Source of the DNA: Branchiostoma belcheri
Lineage: Eukaryota; Chordata; Leptocardii; Amphioxiformes; Branchiostomatidae
Length of the DNA stretch: 64,000 bases
Assembly: GCF_001625305.1 (NCBI RefSeq)
Contig: NW_017802536.1
Coordinates: forward strand, 301,409 to 365,408
Direction of reading: 5' to 3'
The notes below the pieces were generated by a model, which saw only the letters and a list, made by a program, of their open reading frames with translations, made no database searches and was not told where the DNA came from. The number at the start of each line of letters is the position of its first letter. Position 1 is the first letter of the stretch. The translations under genes were made by a program, and so were the position numbers. Below, piece by piece: positions 23,687 to 36,543 of this stretch.

Positions 23687-24512
23687 TACCTCCATGAAAA
23701 ATGGAGGTATTGTTTTTGGCGGCGTCTGTCTGTGTGTCTGTGTGTGTGTCTGTGTGTCTGTGTGTCTGTGTGTGTTTCCGCAACTTTGTTGTCAGCATAA
23801 CTTCATAACGCCTTTATGGATTGTGATGATATTTGGTATGCTGATAAGTCTTAGGAAGACAAAGGTCAAGGTCAAATATGGGCCTCCTGGTGGATGACCT
23901 TGGTACTGCAGCAGAACTTCCGGTTTTTGTATCTTTGGTCCTGAACATGCTATGGTCTTGAATTTTTGGTGACAGATAGCTTTTCCTGTCAGGAATAAGT
24001 GGTGTGGGTTTGGTCCCCTAGCAGCTTGTTCAGGAACTGCAGGGGACTTTCGGGCGAAATCTTTGAAAGCCAATAAGTCCAGATAGGAACAGCGTATTTT
24101 CATCATTTTTGGTGTGTAGCTATCTGACAGAAAGATGTACATAATAAACTGCAAATTATGCAAATGAGGACTTTATTTGCATAATTAATGAGGAAATTCT
24201 ATAATTACAGTGTTTTACATTATAGAACTTTCATACATGTAATGTATGTAACCTATGGCAGATGGAACATCAACAGATACTAATTATGCAAATGATGACC
24301 TAATTTGCATAATTAATGCAAAAAATCTATGATTTCTCAATGGTGAATGATGGGAATGTCATACTTGGGACATCTTTCGGTTAATCAAAAGTTAACATCA
24401 CGATGCATATATTATGTTAATGCAGAGGTCATTTGCGTAATTAAAGAAGAAATTTACATTTACATATCAAGCCCATATTTCATGGAGGTATGAGATCTCG
24501 GAACTCTTGTTT
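23687..24512 (+). mobile_element. CCTCCATGA-family MITE
   Basis: Starts TTACCTCCATGAAAAATGGA, carries a TG-rich run (23714-23776), AACTTCATAACGCCTTTATGG and ATTTGCATAATTAATG blocks, and ends TTTCATGGAGGTATGAGATC. A close relative is at 25042-25815. Confidence 0.65.
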
Positions 24513-25041
24513 CCATAGCAACTAAAAGGAAGCTGGTAACGTGATGTATTGTTTGCGCGCTCCAGAGTTACAATGTACAAGATAACATCAGTATATACCA
24601 ATACCAGGATGTTACACGTATTCAGCATGAGCCACTACAACAGTGAACAGGACGGTAAGAACACGGCTCAATTTAGAGACGAAGGAAGATCTTTAACACC
24701 GCAGGTAAGCACGATTCGTTGTCTAAAATTACCTAAAGCATTGAAGCCTAAATCCGTAATACGATATGTCTACGACCAATAACAGTGTTTTTACGACGAT
24801 CGTACCAATGTCGTAGATTTGAGAAGAAACGTATGCAATACCGCGTACAGTATGATCATCGCTTCGTTAAAGCAAGTGGCTCTGTTGGACCGATAAATAG
24901 TACGCAGGGAAGTGAATTAGGGGCGGGGAAGTACGCCCGTAAGGTCTTAGCGCCTGGCTTCACACTTCAGGAGTTTGTTTTTCGGGTTCTCCGGACAGTA
25001 GTAGTTCTTTTAACAATCAAATCCATTGAGAAAGGATTCAT
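24513..25041. other. Interval between two related MITEs
   Basis: Two plus-strand ORFs of 77 and 110 codons (24549-24782, 24785-25117) have no recognisable family, and the second runs into the next MITE. I see no exon signal that would support a gene. Confidence 0.3.
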
Positions 25042-25815
25042 TACGTCCATGAAAAATGGAGGTATTGTTTTTGGCGAGTCTGTGTGTGTGTGTGTGTGTG
25101 TTTTCGCATATTTGTAGTCAGCATAACTTCACAACGCCTTTATGGATTGTGATGATATTTGGTATGCTGGTAAGTCTTAGGAAGACAAAGGTCAAGGTCT
25201 AATATGGGCCTCCTGGTGGATGACCTTGGGACTGCAGCAGAACTTCCGGTTTTTGTATCTTTGGTCCTGAACATGCTATGGTCTTGAATTTTTGGTGACA
25301 GATAGCTTTTTCTGTCAGGAATTAGTGGTGTGGGTTTGGTCCCCCTACCAGCTTGAGCTGGAACTGCAGGGGACCTTCGGGAGAAATCTTTGAAAGCCAA
25401 TAAGTCCAGATAGGAACAACGTATTTTCATCATTTTTTATAGGTAGGTAGCGGAGAGAGAGATGTACATAATGAAATAAAATTATGCAAATGAGGACTTT
25501 ATTTGCATAATTAATGAGAAAATTCTAGAATTACAGTGTTTTACATCATAATACTTTCATACATGTATTGTATGTAACCTATGGCAGATGGAACAAATAC
25601 TAAATACGATGACCTAATTTGCATAATTAATGCGAAAATTCTATGATTTCTTAATGGTGAATGATGGGAATGTCATACTTGAGACATGTATAAGTTAATC
25701 AAAAGTTAACAGCACAATGCATATATTATGTTAATGCAGAGGTCATTTGCATAATTAAAGAAGAAATTTACATTTACATATCAAGTCCATATGTCATGGA
25801 GTTCTCGGAACTTGT
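25042..25815 (+). mobile_element. CCTCCATGA-family MITE, second copy
   Basis: Near-parallel to 23687-24512: TCCATGAAAAATGGAGGTAT start, TG run at 25081-25101, the same internal GATGATATTTGGTATGCTGG block, and a decayed end (GTCATGGAGTTCTCGGAAC). Confidence 0.6.
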
Positions 25816-25856
25816 TTGTAGAAAGGTTTGTCACGTAATAAACCATGCATTAACTT

Positions 25857-25900
25857 CATTACCTTGGCCAAGAAGGTTATGTTGTCAGGGACCGTTCGTC

Positions 25901-25954
<54 letters not shown>

Positions 25955-26690
25955 CACAATAACTTGAAAATGCGCAAATGGATTGACTTGATATTTTGTA
26001 GTTGGGTAGGTCTTCATGAGATCTGGAAATGATTAGATTTTGGACCCCCTAGCTGCTTCTTATAATACTGCAGCTGAACTTCTGGTTTTGATATTTCATG
26101 ACCTAGACAGGCTGGCGGCTTGATCTGGAACTTCGATGGAGTTTGTTTAATAATATTCAAAAGAGGATAACTTAGCAACCGGTTGACGGATAGTCATGAT
26201 TTTTTGTATGTAGGTAGCTTAAGTGATGTCTGACACAATCATGTTTTTGCATATTTTCTGAGGAAATTCTATAAATCAGTTGCATTAAATGATAGGAATA
26301 TTCAAGCTGGTGGCCTATGCAATTGATAACGAGAGAAACATGCAGATATTGAAATTGATTTGCATAATCAATGAGAAAATGTTGTAATTCAGCAATGGTA
26401 AATGCCTGAAATTTCATACATAGGGTATTTAAAAGTTAAGTGGTGAACATAACTAAACATTACTTATTCAAATAATGACTTTATTTGCATAATTTATGAG
26501 GAAATGCTAGAATGACATTCTTTGTTAAGATAAGACTATATTTTGATGGAGAATATGATCAAATATTAAATACAATAATTTATGGAAATGAGGATCCAAA
26601 TTGCATAATCAGCGGGAATAATCTATAATTTGTCAGTCATAAAGATTAACATGATTTTGCAAAGGTGTGAGGTAATGAAACTCTAGTTTG
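25857..26690 (+). mobile_element. ACCTTCGCCA-family MITE
   Basis: Starts TTACCTTGGCCAAGAAGGTT, has a TG microsatellite at 25900-25951, and ends AAAGGTGTGAGGTAATGAAA. It shares its internal GGATAACTTAGCAACCGGTT block with 53307-54005 and, inverted, with 47805-48645. Confidence 0.6.
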
Positions 26691-28850
26691 AAACTGTAGT
26701 CGGCCGAAAAGTTTATATATGAACTCGCGGTGTGTCGGAACGAACGGCCGGAAGCAACCCTTGACCCGGCCGCCAGAAGCGTGTGGCGGGGGCAAGGCAT
26801 CGAACGTACGGTACCGAACGTGCACATTGCGAAAGTAAAGTAAACGCCGCTTACGCGTACCTTGATACGTACAAAACTATTATTGATTTTTAAGCAAACT
26901 CAGGGATAAAAATCAAATATCTGTGCTGATTAAGCCTAGTAATGCGGCTTCCGAGTATACTCTGGTTTTCACGTATTTTCTGTGTGCGGAAGCTGACTGT
27001 ATTGACTGTTTTCTGCCAACCCGGAAGTACGTGCTCCCGAAAAAAAAACCAAAAAATACATCGTTCATACTGAGTTAGTTTTCTGCACATGGCGAATGAC
27101 TGGCCCCTCCCCATGTGGCTTGGGGTGCAGCGCTGAGGAGAACCCTGTTGATTATAATGATACGATTGTCTCTCAAACTTAACGATTACAAGTTGTACAG
27201 TAAGAAATCAGACTGATGTTATAGTAACTGTGTGATCAGATTGATTATGGTTCAAAAGACAAGAATCTGATAGTAAATGTATGTCGCATCAGTGCTGTAA
27301 GAACCGAGGAATGCTAGTTCACTTAACTTTCAAATGTCCCAATTATGACATTCCTTTCAATTTACCTAAAAATGACAAGACGCCAATAACTCTTTTGCTA
27401 AACATAACAACTTTAAAGTTTACACAAAGTAACACTAAAAAATTGTGTCTGATGAAGGCATGTGTTTCAAGAAAGAATGGCAGTGAAGAAGAATATATAC
27501 ATGTACAAATGCGAAGACTTTGAAGCAGAGAGGAGAGTAGTCAGCAGTTTCAACCCCATTATTCAGGCTCGGTCGAGGGTCAGGGATCACCACCATATGC
27601 TAAGCGTATGCAGCTGCTTGCAGATGTGTGCAAAATTGTGTAAATATTCTAGCTGATGAGCACGTCAACAAAATGCAATTACAGTTTCAATGCATCCATA
27701 ATAAATATATAATGTTTAAACGATTATGATATGATGCATTAATAACTATCATGTATTGTGCATGCATAATTAAGAAATTGATTGGCATATATATCGATGG
27801 GGGCCATGTATGCATAGTTGGGACGAAACCACTTGATGTGTTATAACAGAGGGGTTATGGGGAATTTGGATCAGTGGTATTGCATGGATTAGTGATATAA
27901 TTGCGGATTATTGGTGTATAAGCATCACTGCTTTATGATCATATGCATATGAAGGTATTGTGAGTCACTTACCAGTCACCACATATGCCATGAGTCACTT
28001 GTTGTATTTTGAACATATCTGCATGTAACTGCATACACTTAGCGTAATTGCGGTGACCCCTGACCTTATACCGGGCCTAACAACATACTACTGACGAGAA
28101 ACAAACATAAACCACGGATACAGCTCAGTCTGTTGTTCGCCTAATTCATTCTGTAGAGCATCGTGTCTTTCTACAAAAAATCATGGGTTGTCTGCCTGAT
28201 GTAAGCAAGGGACTACATGTATGTAGAATACTAGAAATACAACACCATAAGATCCGGTTTGATTTTTGTTGCAGATTTCTAAAATACATTCGATAAATTA
28301 AGATGGGACTTTATTTTTAAGGTATTAGACACTATCACGTATTTCTTTTATTTTATGCGTGGAAATACTTGCACAAAAAGTTAGATTCAATCCTAGCATA
28401 AATGACCTAACTGGACATGGCATCACAACAAAGACAGCACAATTTGCTGACGATAAGCTTTCCATTTAAGATGCACAATACTTCTTTCAACGAACGCATT
28501 GATCGACGATCTTTTCCTTAATTTCGGGAACAGAATATTTTTGTAGCTGCGTATTTTGTAACAGCATACGATACCACTGAACCTTGTCTACATGGGATTG
28601 ACGTTTGGTCCAGGCCATTTAACTTATTCAAGGAAGAGAAAGCAGAGCCAAAACAATATGCTTTCCTTCTTCGAAAAGATATAATAAGAAACAAGTGTAC
28701 CGTTGGTGGTTAACATCATTGGGAAAAGATATAAGGTGATTGCGCATTGATGTCGAAAAGCCTGGCCTAGCCAGGAAAAGCAATATTAGCAACACTTCAA
28801 GTTATTTTTTTTTCTCCTAGTAGTATAATGTCCTACAAGAGAAGTATAAT
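26691..28850. other. No recognisable gene
   Basis: Short ORFs occur at 26890-27114 and 27281-27523, but none has a recognisable family or convincing splice context. The sequence is mostly AT-rich. Confidence 0.3.
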
Positions 28851-28854
28851 ATAG

Positions 28855-28890
28855 TCTCTCTCTCTCTCTCTCCCTTCTCTCTCTCTCTGT
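28855..28890. repeat. CT microsatellite
   Basis: Runs of TCTCTCTCTC broken by CCCTTC, about 180 bp before the start of the sulfotransferase gene. Confidence 0.8.
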
Positions 28891-29072
28891 GTGTTACTTT
28901 GTGTTTATTCCACATGTATGGATTGTGCTAATGAAAGTTGTTGTGTGGATAGCTGAGGGCTTAGCAACGTAGAAATTTGCCAAATATCGCAATGTACCTT
29001 CAACAGATGTCGCCTGTATCAATGATTGGTTTGTAATATAATTTATCTAGGAGCGCCAGTGTTTATAACATC

Positions 29073-29450
29073 ATGTGCTACCTACAACCGAAAACATGGA
29101 TGTTTACGATTTTGACCATGGTTATTCTCACCTACTTTGGACTCGGCCATATTTCTACAAGGGTGCTAAAAGATATTCTACAACCACCACAACCTGCCAA
29201 GATGCAAAAGAGGTAAAAACAGAATACTAATTCTGTCTCTTAATATCTTATTTGTCAAATTTGTTCAAGGTTTTACACTGGATTTTTTTTAGCTTTGTAA
29301 CAAATCTAACGGCTCATATGTCTGTTATTAGCTTCGCGAAAAAAGTAATGTTCTTCATAGCGTTTGTTTGTGTGTATGTATGCTTGTAGTTTAGTATGAT
29401 AGCTAGTTAAAAGTTAATAGGTAAGTGGGTGTTAAATAGATCTTTCAATG

Positions 29451-29515
<65 letters not shown>

Positions 29516-32500
29516 CATATATATATATATATATAAAAGGACATCACACATTTGTAATTGAGCAATATTAAGACTCCATTTGTTTCAGAACTACACAGAA
29601 TCGCATATGGGTCAGCTCCAAAAGTCTTTTACATACATCGTTTTAAACATAATTTCTGGTACGATCATGTTTCATTACAAAAAGCTACATGTTTCTCTTT
29701 AAATGCAACATACATTGATTTTCCATTTTCACAATAGTCCCAAGAACATACCCCAAAGCCTTCAAGCAAACAAAAAAAAACCAAATGCTTTGCACAGTAA
29801 AATTGTGGTATGAGACAACACCTTCGACTTACTAAACCTCTTCTTCTAAAATACCATCCCTATCCAAAAAACCAATCACCAATCAGATTTCAGTCTTAGT
29901 TTATCCGCATGTTCATGTTATAGCATGCATCTTTTTTTCGACAATAAAAAATCTAATCTTAACATACTTACACGACAATAACTTCAGTATTTCAGCAGGA
30001 GCCCAACAAGAAAACATAGACGAAACCGAAAAGGCAACAGATACGTGCAGTCCTAAGAGGAAGTACGTCTTTGTTGCACTTCACAAAGTTGGAAGCACCA
30101 CTACTATCAACATTTTCAATAGATACGCTTTAACTCACGAGCTAAGTATGCTCTTACCAGCATCTGGTAATCTCATCTCTTGGGGCGCCTCCCCTACCGA
30201 AGAGGATTACATCCACACTCCAGACGAACAATATGACGTCCTGACGAACCACTACCACTACAACAAAACATGGATACGGTCAAAGTTTCCAGCCAACACA
30301 GCATACATATGTAAGTAACCCTAAGCAGTTCTTCGTAGTTCGTAAAAAAAACGCTTAATTTTCGCCTCAATGAAAATGCATATTTACTACCTAGTGGTTA
30401 GTTTAGGAGTATAATAATATTATAATGTAATGTGATATTTATCTGCACGGCGGCAGTTAGATTGGTATTGAGTGCGAATGCACAGACTGATGGTGGCCCA
30501 CTTTCTTCGTTTGCCAGCCCAAAGGCTGGCAAACGTAATGAGTTGGCTCGGGAGAATGGGTCAATGGATCCTTCAATGGATTCTTCGATTGTTCAACGGA
30601 CCGTTGATCAATCGTTCAACGGACCTACCAGAGTATTCATACTAGCGTGAAGAATCATTACAATATTCAAGATCACCCACGAATACGACAGTAGCTTCGC
30701 TATATGTTTTATGTCCACATCAAAATGATAAGCGTACATGTACTGTCCAGGAAACGGTTTGTATTTGTGACATTGTGATTTTTTCTGTTAGGAGGTACTT
30801 TTCTGTATGAAAAGGGCCTGAAAAACTGTAAATGACCTCGGTTGACCCCAGATCGAACGCCGTTCGGTTCGAATGACGACATCATACCGGGGACATTGGG
30901 GCCCGAATTTGACCTCCGTGGTTATAAAAAAGAAAGTCTGTGGTGACCCCGGCTCTGTTGAGGGATGGTTGTACTTATTGTGCCTAATTTTTATTTCACT
31001 CACAGCTATCATACGAGAGCCAAGCAAACAATTAAGGTCGGCCATGAACTATTACAACATTGAAACACTCCTTAAAATGCGGTCTACCAACCCGATGAAG
31101 ACGTTTTTGGAGGATCCGTGGAAATTCAAGAACCTGTCTGAGGCCTACTTTCCGCACCGCAATCTTATCTTCGACCCAACAAGAAACTTCATGTCCTTTG
31201 ACTTGGGATACCCTGCTGAAGCAGCGGAGGACATGGTATCTATTTAATAGCCTATCTAATCCAACTTTTGTAGTGAACTTTTTTTTATTCACCAAATGGC
31301 TTTCATGGCAAACCTTTGCATGATTGAAGTGTGGACAGATCACACGTACAGGGAAAGGACAACCGTTTATATGCAAAATATACCTGGGTTTTAATGTATA
31401 TGTCCCACATTCTTAGCAATGTTTTATCGTACCTTAATGAGTTGTTGGCAAATTTCAAGATTATGCAAAATAGACAAAATGCTATTGCACAATACTTATC
31501 ACGCCATAAAAAAAGATTTGCAATCCATAGTTTGCTGAGGATAACCATTACTAGTATCTTTACTTACACTGGCCACTTATAATGACAAGGAGGTGATATT
31601 TTTCCTCTTTTCTTGCTTTAGGTCATGTTGATTTGATAATATGGATGGCATCCTCTGTGAACCCCCAGACTGCTGCAAGCTTGCGAATAAAAAAAGTTTC
31701 GCAAAAAAATTAACTTTATTGTGAAATCTAGGTGGTCATAAAGGTACACACAAGGCGTACTATTTTATTCGTATGGTGAATAATAAGAATCTTTAGTTTC
31801 ATTCCTTTACATTTTCTCCGTGTCATTTGGAATGGATTTTGGCATTTTGTGACATAAAAATCGTTTTCCAATAGTTTTTTTTGTCATTTCGGCGCGCGTA
31901 GCAGACAAACATTGGGAGCTACAAGCCAGCCGGGCAGCAACGGGCCATTCTGCCTACCAGATTTGCCATTTTACTAATTGTCGCTAGATAGCGTTGTCGA
32001 TACGGTGTTGAAACTTCTCGTGTGTTCTCTATGGTGTTTGGGTCTGATACATACTATTGCAGAGGGGGTTGTTTTCTGGCAGACACACAGAATTTTTTTT
32101 TTTACTTTTGTACTTTTGTTTAAATTGCTACAATAATAAATCACTAACCGTTAGTGATACAATATAAGACTTAGTACACCCTAATCTTCTGTCATAGACA
32201 CTTTTGGAAATGAATGTTATGTTGTATACCATTTAGTTTTCAGGACAATTAGAGGGTTTTGGCCAATAAAATCACATTAATGACGTCATAATGACGTCAT
32301 ATTACGTCATAACGACATAAAAGCTGTAGGTATGATAAAGTTACCATCCTCTGAAAATTTGGTGGTCATACGACATACCATTCGCGAGTGCTGAGGGGGG
32401 CTCAAATGAGCCCCCCCCGGTCCCACCAAGCCCCAAAAAGCCCGGTATAGATAGGGTTAAAACGATAACAGGAAATTGATTGTAATGAGATTTTTTTTTC

Positions 32501-35500
32501 AAAGGTATAAGACCAACGAGATGTAGTTTTTCTTTTAAACATTTAGTCACCAGATAGCTCCATTGTTCTTGTAATGCCTTTAACGGGTGAAAAAGTCCAT
32601 ACTGCTAGATAATGGCGATCAATTTCAGACTTTATGGGTTGCAACAGTTGTGATTGCTTTGTTGGTTAAATCCCGTGGCATACCATTATAAAGAGCTTCA
32701 TCCTGTATCAAATAACATTGATACATAGTTTCCGATACTTCACTGCCAGTGCATTAAATTTATTCTAATTTTCTTTTCATCATGGATCAACTCTCAGACC
32801 GTCTAGGTGATAGAAGAACTTTATTGCACGACAAATGCACATGGTACATTGCTTGGCAAACTACATAAAGAGGGTAACAACAATAAAATAAGTGTGTTGA
32901 ATAAGACCTAATGTCGAATAAAACCTAACATATATCTATATCATAATCATTCAAATAATAAGGGATATCACAAGTCGTTAATAAAGTGTTACAATCAAGT
33001 GGGCTTATCACAAGTTTCGGTATTTTTTCTAATAGCAAAGTATTCCTTTATATATCTACCTATTTTTGCGTTGTGGGGACCGTTACATGTAAAGATATAT
33101 TCAAATCTGTCTCCAACATCAAGACTCTTAAAATCTAAGGTACTTGATTCGAGAACTGTAAATAGCTTGTTACGTATAACATCATATTTGGTACATTCCA
33201 TAACAACATGAAATTCATTTTCTATATGCTTTGGACAAAATGGACAGAACCTTTGTTCGGGGGCTATATTGTAATATCTACCTGTTTCATGAGCCGTAGA
33301 AGCAGTCTGACTGTCCACACGAGCTCTTCACCTGCAGATGCCATCCGGATCTCTGGAGCACCGAGGTCTCGTCACTGAATAAAAATCAAATTGATCTATT
33401 TTATCTATTTTTCAAAGGAGAGAGCTCGTCTCTACATCAAAGAACTAGAAGCTGACTTCACTCTCATAATGCTGCTTGACTACCTGGACGAGTCCCTCGT
33501 TCTTCTCAAACGTGTGATGTGCTGGGACCTCCAAGACGTTCTTGTTCTGACTAAGAATAACAGAACGTATCCATTCAAAATATATGACCCGACTGAAGAA
33601 GAGCTTGCTAATCTCCGACGTTGGAAAGCCGTGGATTATCTACTGTATGACACCTTTAACAGATCGTTGTGGCGACAAATTGCGGAACAAGTATGAGTAT
33701 AACAAGTGATGATTCGTATTTCTGAACCCACTTTTTTGAAATTGTCATTATTTAAGGTATATAGTAATCGTATCCTTGTTTTATAAGTATCGGAATAGAT
33801 TCAAGGTTAAAATACAATTTTTGTTTTCGATCACTATCTGACGCTTTTCATTGATTTGTCGTCAACACAGGGTCCCGACTTCTTTGAGGAACTCAGCATT
33901 TTTAAGGACATGAGCAAACACGTTCATGCGTACTGTAGTACTGGACACAAACCTGGGNNNNNNNNNNNNNNNNNNNNTACCGGGGACATTGGGGCCCGAA
34001 TTTGACCTCCGTGGTTATAAAAAAAGAAAAGTCTGTGGTGACCCCGGCTCTGTTGAGGGATGGTTGTACTTATTGTGCCTAATTTTTATTTCACTCACAG
34101 CTATCATACGAGAGCCAAGCAAACAATTAAGGTCGGCCATGAACTATTACAACATTGAAACACTCCTTAAAATGCGGTCTACCAACCCGATGAAGACGTT
34201 TTTGGAGGATCCGTGGAAATTCAAGAACCTGTCTGAGGCCTACTTTCCGCACCGCAATCTTATCTTCGACCCAACAAGAAACTTCATGTCCTTTGACTTG
34301 GGGTACCCTGCTGAAGCAGCGGAGGACATGGTATCTATTTAATAGCCTATCTAATCCAACTTTTGTAGTGAACTTTTTTATGCACCAAATGGCTTTCATG
34401 GTAAACCTTTGCATGATTTTGTTTCAAGTGTGGACAGATTACACGTACAGGGAAATGACAACCGTTTATATGCAAAGTATACGTTGTGATTGCTTTGTTG
34501 GTTAAATCCCGTGGCATACCATTATAAAGAGCTTTATCCTGTATCAAATAACATTGACACATAGTTTCCGATACTTCACTGCCAGTGCATTAAATCTATT
34601 CTAATTTTCTTTTCATCATGGATCAACTCTCAGACCGTCTAGGTGATATGAGCCGTACAAGCAGTCTGACTGTCCACACGAGCTCTTCACCTGCAGATGC
34701 CATTCGGATCTCTGGAGCACCGAGGTCTCGTCACTGAATCAAAATCAAATTGATCTATTTTACTTATTTTTTAAAGGAGAGAGCTCGTCGCTACATCAAG
34801 GAACTAGAAGCTGACTTCACTCTCATCATGCTGCTTGACTACCTGGACGAGTCGCTCGTTCTTCTCAAACGTTTAATGTGCTGGGACCTCCAAGACATTC
34901 TTGTTCTGACTAAGAATAACAGAACGTATCCATTCAAAATATACGACCCAACTGAAGAAGAGCTTGCTAATCTCCGACGTTGGAAAGCCGTGGATTATCT
35001 ACTGTATGACACCTTTAACAGATCGTTGTGGCGACAAATTGCGGAACAAGTATGAGTATATAACAAGTGATGATTCGTATTTCTGAACCCACTTTTTTGA
35101 AATTGTCATTATTTAAGGTATATAGTAATCGTATCCTTGTTTTATAAGTATCGAAATAGATTCAAGGTTAAAATACAATTTTTGTTTTCGATCACTATCT
35201 GACGCTTTTCATTGATTTGTCGTCAACACAGGGTCCCGACTTCTTTGAGGAACTCAGCATTTTTAAGGACATGAGCAAACACGTTCATGCGTACTGTAGT
35301 ACTGGACACCAACCTGAGACCTACCTCACCGTCGAAGCGTCAAAGTGGAATCCACAGTTTCAAGTCGACGACAAATTTTGCGGTCTTTTAAGATTAACGG
35401 TCAGTGTCTGATTTTTCATACGTATTGACTTTAATTCTCTCAAAGAGGAAATCCCATTCAGTAATCGAGAAAATTTTATCTAAATGTTTTCATCAGAATC

Positions 35501-36279
35501 CTTTCGGGCAAATCAAGTTTAAGTTTAGGAAATAATTTTCACAATAGACCTAATCCGGCCATTTGCAGGTCATCCTGCTGTGGCTGATGCGGGTTTAAAA
35601 ATACATCACGACAATCATTGCCCTCGACAATAAGTTTGTTGTAACCGGGTTAATATTAGTGATAGCGAGAAACGCTATTTTGGTTTACGAACATGATATA
35701 ATAAGCAAATTCTTTTTTTAACAATGTAGCAATTTTTAAAGAAATTGATACCCTCCTTTCAGTTCCGTAACGTCATTTTTAATTTGAAACAAATCGTTGG
35801 AGGATACAAGTCATGTGTCTAATACGCTGTACATAGTGTCCTGTAGTGTCCGTATAGTGCCTATTGTAAAGTTATGCACGTAAGTGTGAAGTAGCGCAAC
35901 CTTTAAGCCGTTAACTGCTATCCAAAAATTTCTAAAGCATACTCCAAAAATGTACAAAAATGTGAAACTTGAAAATTGGCCCTAGCGTTTACCCTGATCT
36001 TGGAATAGACGTAAAATTATTGCTAATGCACTAAGGGTGGTTTCATCGCGTAATTCATTAGTATATTTTTTTCGAATGTGCTGAATAGTAATACTCTGGA
36101 AAACAAATAATTTGCTTTTTTTTCTTATACAGGTCATGGCTTTTCTGCAGAGACAACGACCTAATGCAATTGGACGGGCACTTATGAGTACAAAAATGAA
36201 CTTAATGGCAATCGCAAAAGGACATCGAACTGTCAAGTATCTACCTGACCGAAAATATCATAATATTACTAAAGCTTAG
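29073..36279 (+). CDS. Galactose-3-O-sulfotransferase (Gal3ST family), exons 4-6 duplicated
   Basis: Golgi type II enzyme expected to move sulfate from PAPS to the 3-position of galactose on glycolipids or glycoproteins. Predicted exons: 29073-29212, 29738-29796, 29996-30310 (or from 29999), 31006-31235, 33418-33690, 33871-33957 (cut by the gap), then 34101-34330, 34777-35049, 35232-35399 and 36133-36279. Using each exon type once gives 443 aa (human GAL3ST1 is about 423). Exon 1 encodes an N-terminal anchor (WMFTILTMVILTYFGLG). Exon 3 has the 5'-phosphosulfate-binding block HKVGSTTTINIFNR near residues 96-109. Exon 4 opens with the 3'-phosphate-binding block IIREPSKQLRSAMNYY. Exon 5 has LLDYLDESLVLLKR. 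The 59-bp exon 2 was inferred because exons 1 and 3 do not share phase without it. Which paralogue (1-4) it matches is not decided. Confidence 0.85.
29454..29535. repeat. CA then TA microsatellite in sulfotransferase intron 1
   Basis: A pure CA run of about 58 bp (29454-29512), followed by an AT run (29516-29535). Confidence 0.9.
32161..32456 (+). mobile_element. piggyBac-like MITE fragment in Gal3ST intron 4
   Basis: Carries AAGACTTAGTACACCCTAAT, the TGACGTCA cluster near 32280-32310, and the terminal CCCGGTATAGATAGGG before TTAA. It lies in the segment missing from the second exon block. Confidence 0.7.
32811..33290 (-). pseudogene. Non-LTR retrotransposon 3' fragment in Gal3ST intron 4
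   Basis: The minus-strand ORF (in 32995-33318) reads RFCPFCPKHIENEFHVVMEC followed by TKYDVIRNKLF, a C-x2-C...H-x4-C knuckle typical of the C-terminal end of non-LTR polyproteins. The second exon block joins GGTGAT directly to ATGAGCCGT, so the insertion ends are visible. No clear target duplication is seen. Confidence 0.7.
33958..33977. other. Assembly gap (20 N)
   Basis: Twenty N bases inside exon 6 of the first Gal3ST block, at the junction between the two near-identical blocks. Confidence 1.
33978..35399 (+). repeat. Duplicated Gal3ST exon block, second copy
   Basis: Starts right after the gap inside intron 3 and repeats exons 4 (34101-34330), 5 (34777-35049) and 6 (35232-35399, complete here). 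All splice sites are intact. It is compact, without the two insertions seen in the first copy. Confidence 0.8.
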
Positions 36280-36389
36280 AAAAGCTGAATGCAGAGTCAT
36301 TAAGAACCACTTGGTTCCTAGCCGAAAACTGCAGTCACGCGAAACTACTTCACTAATAAAAATCAGCATTAGAAAGAGGCGAGTTTCTT

Positions 36390-36495
36390 TAGGGCCAACC
36401 AAACCTCCTTGAACCGTGATGGTGGTAGATTCCGTCTTCCCGCCACTTTTGATGCACTTCTGACGCTTCCGACTTCCGGAAAGTCAGCGATTGCA
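36390..36495 (+). pseudogene. Penelope-like element GIY-YIG tail relic
   Basis: The plus strand reads TSLNRDGGRFRLPATFDALL, the same block as at 20184-20390. It begins about 110 bp after the sulfotransferase stop codon and has no upstream reverse transcriptase. Confidence 0.6.
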
Positions 36496-36543
36496 TCACA
36501 CATCTGATTAAAATTGACGGGTTCGACCGAAATTTTATGGTGA
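36496..36543 (+). ncRNA. Decayed hammerhead-like motif after Penelope tail
   Basis: Stem I strands TCACACAT and ATGGTGA are unchanged from the copies at 7476 and 20136, but the core reads CTGATTA (G8 lost) and stem II is weakened. It is probably inactive. Confidence 0.35.

Larger units (their letters stand above)
30886..33957 (+). repeat. Duplicated Gal3ST exon block, first copy
   Basis: Holds exons 4 (31006-31235), 5 (33418-33690) and the start of 6 (33871-33957), and stops at the N gap. Against the second copy it carries two extra pieces: 31386-32645 (including a piggyBac-like MITE fragment) and about 32811-33290 (a retrotransposon fragment). Exon sequence is nearly identical to 33978-35399; exon 5 changes include RLY/RRY, RVM/RLM and DVLV/DILV. 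Confidence 0.8.

Noticed and set aside
30873..31247. 124-codon ORF as a separate gene
   Set aside because: It is Gal3ST exon 4 (31006-31235) with in-frame intron sequence on each side.
33926..34342. 138-codon ORF spanning the N gap
   Set aside because: The frame runs through 20 undetermined bases and intron sequence; only 34101-34330 is an exon.
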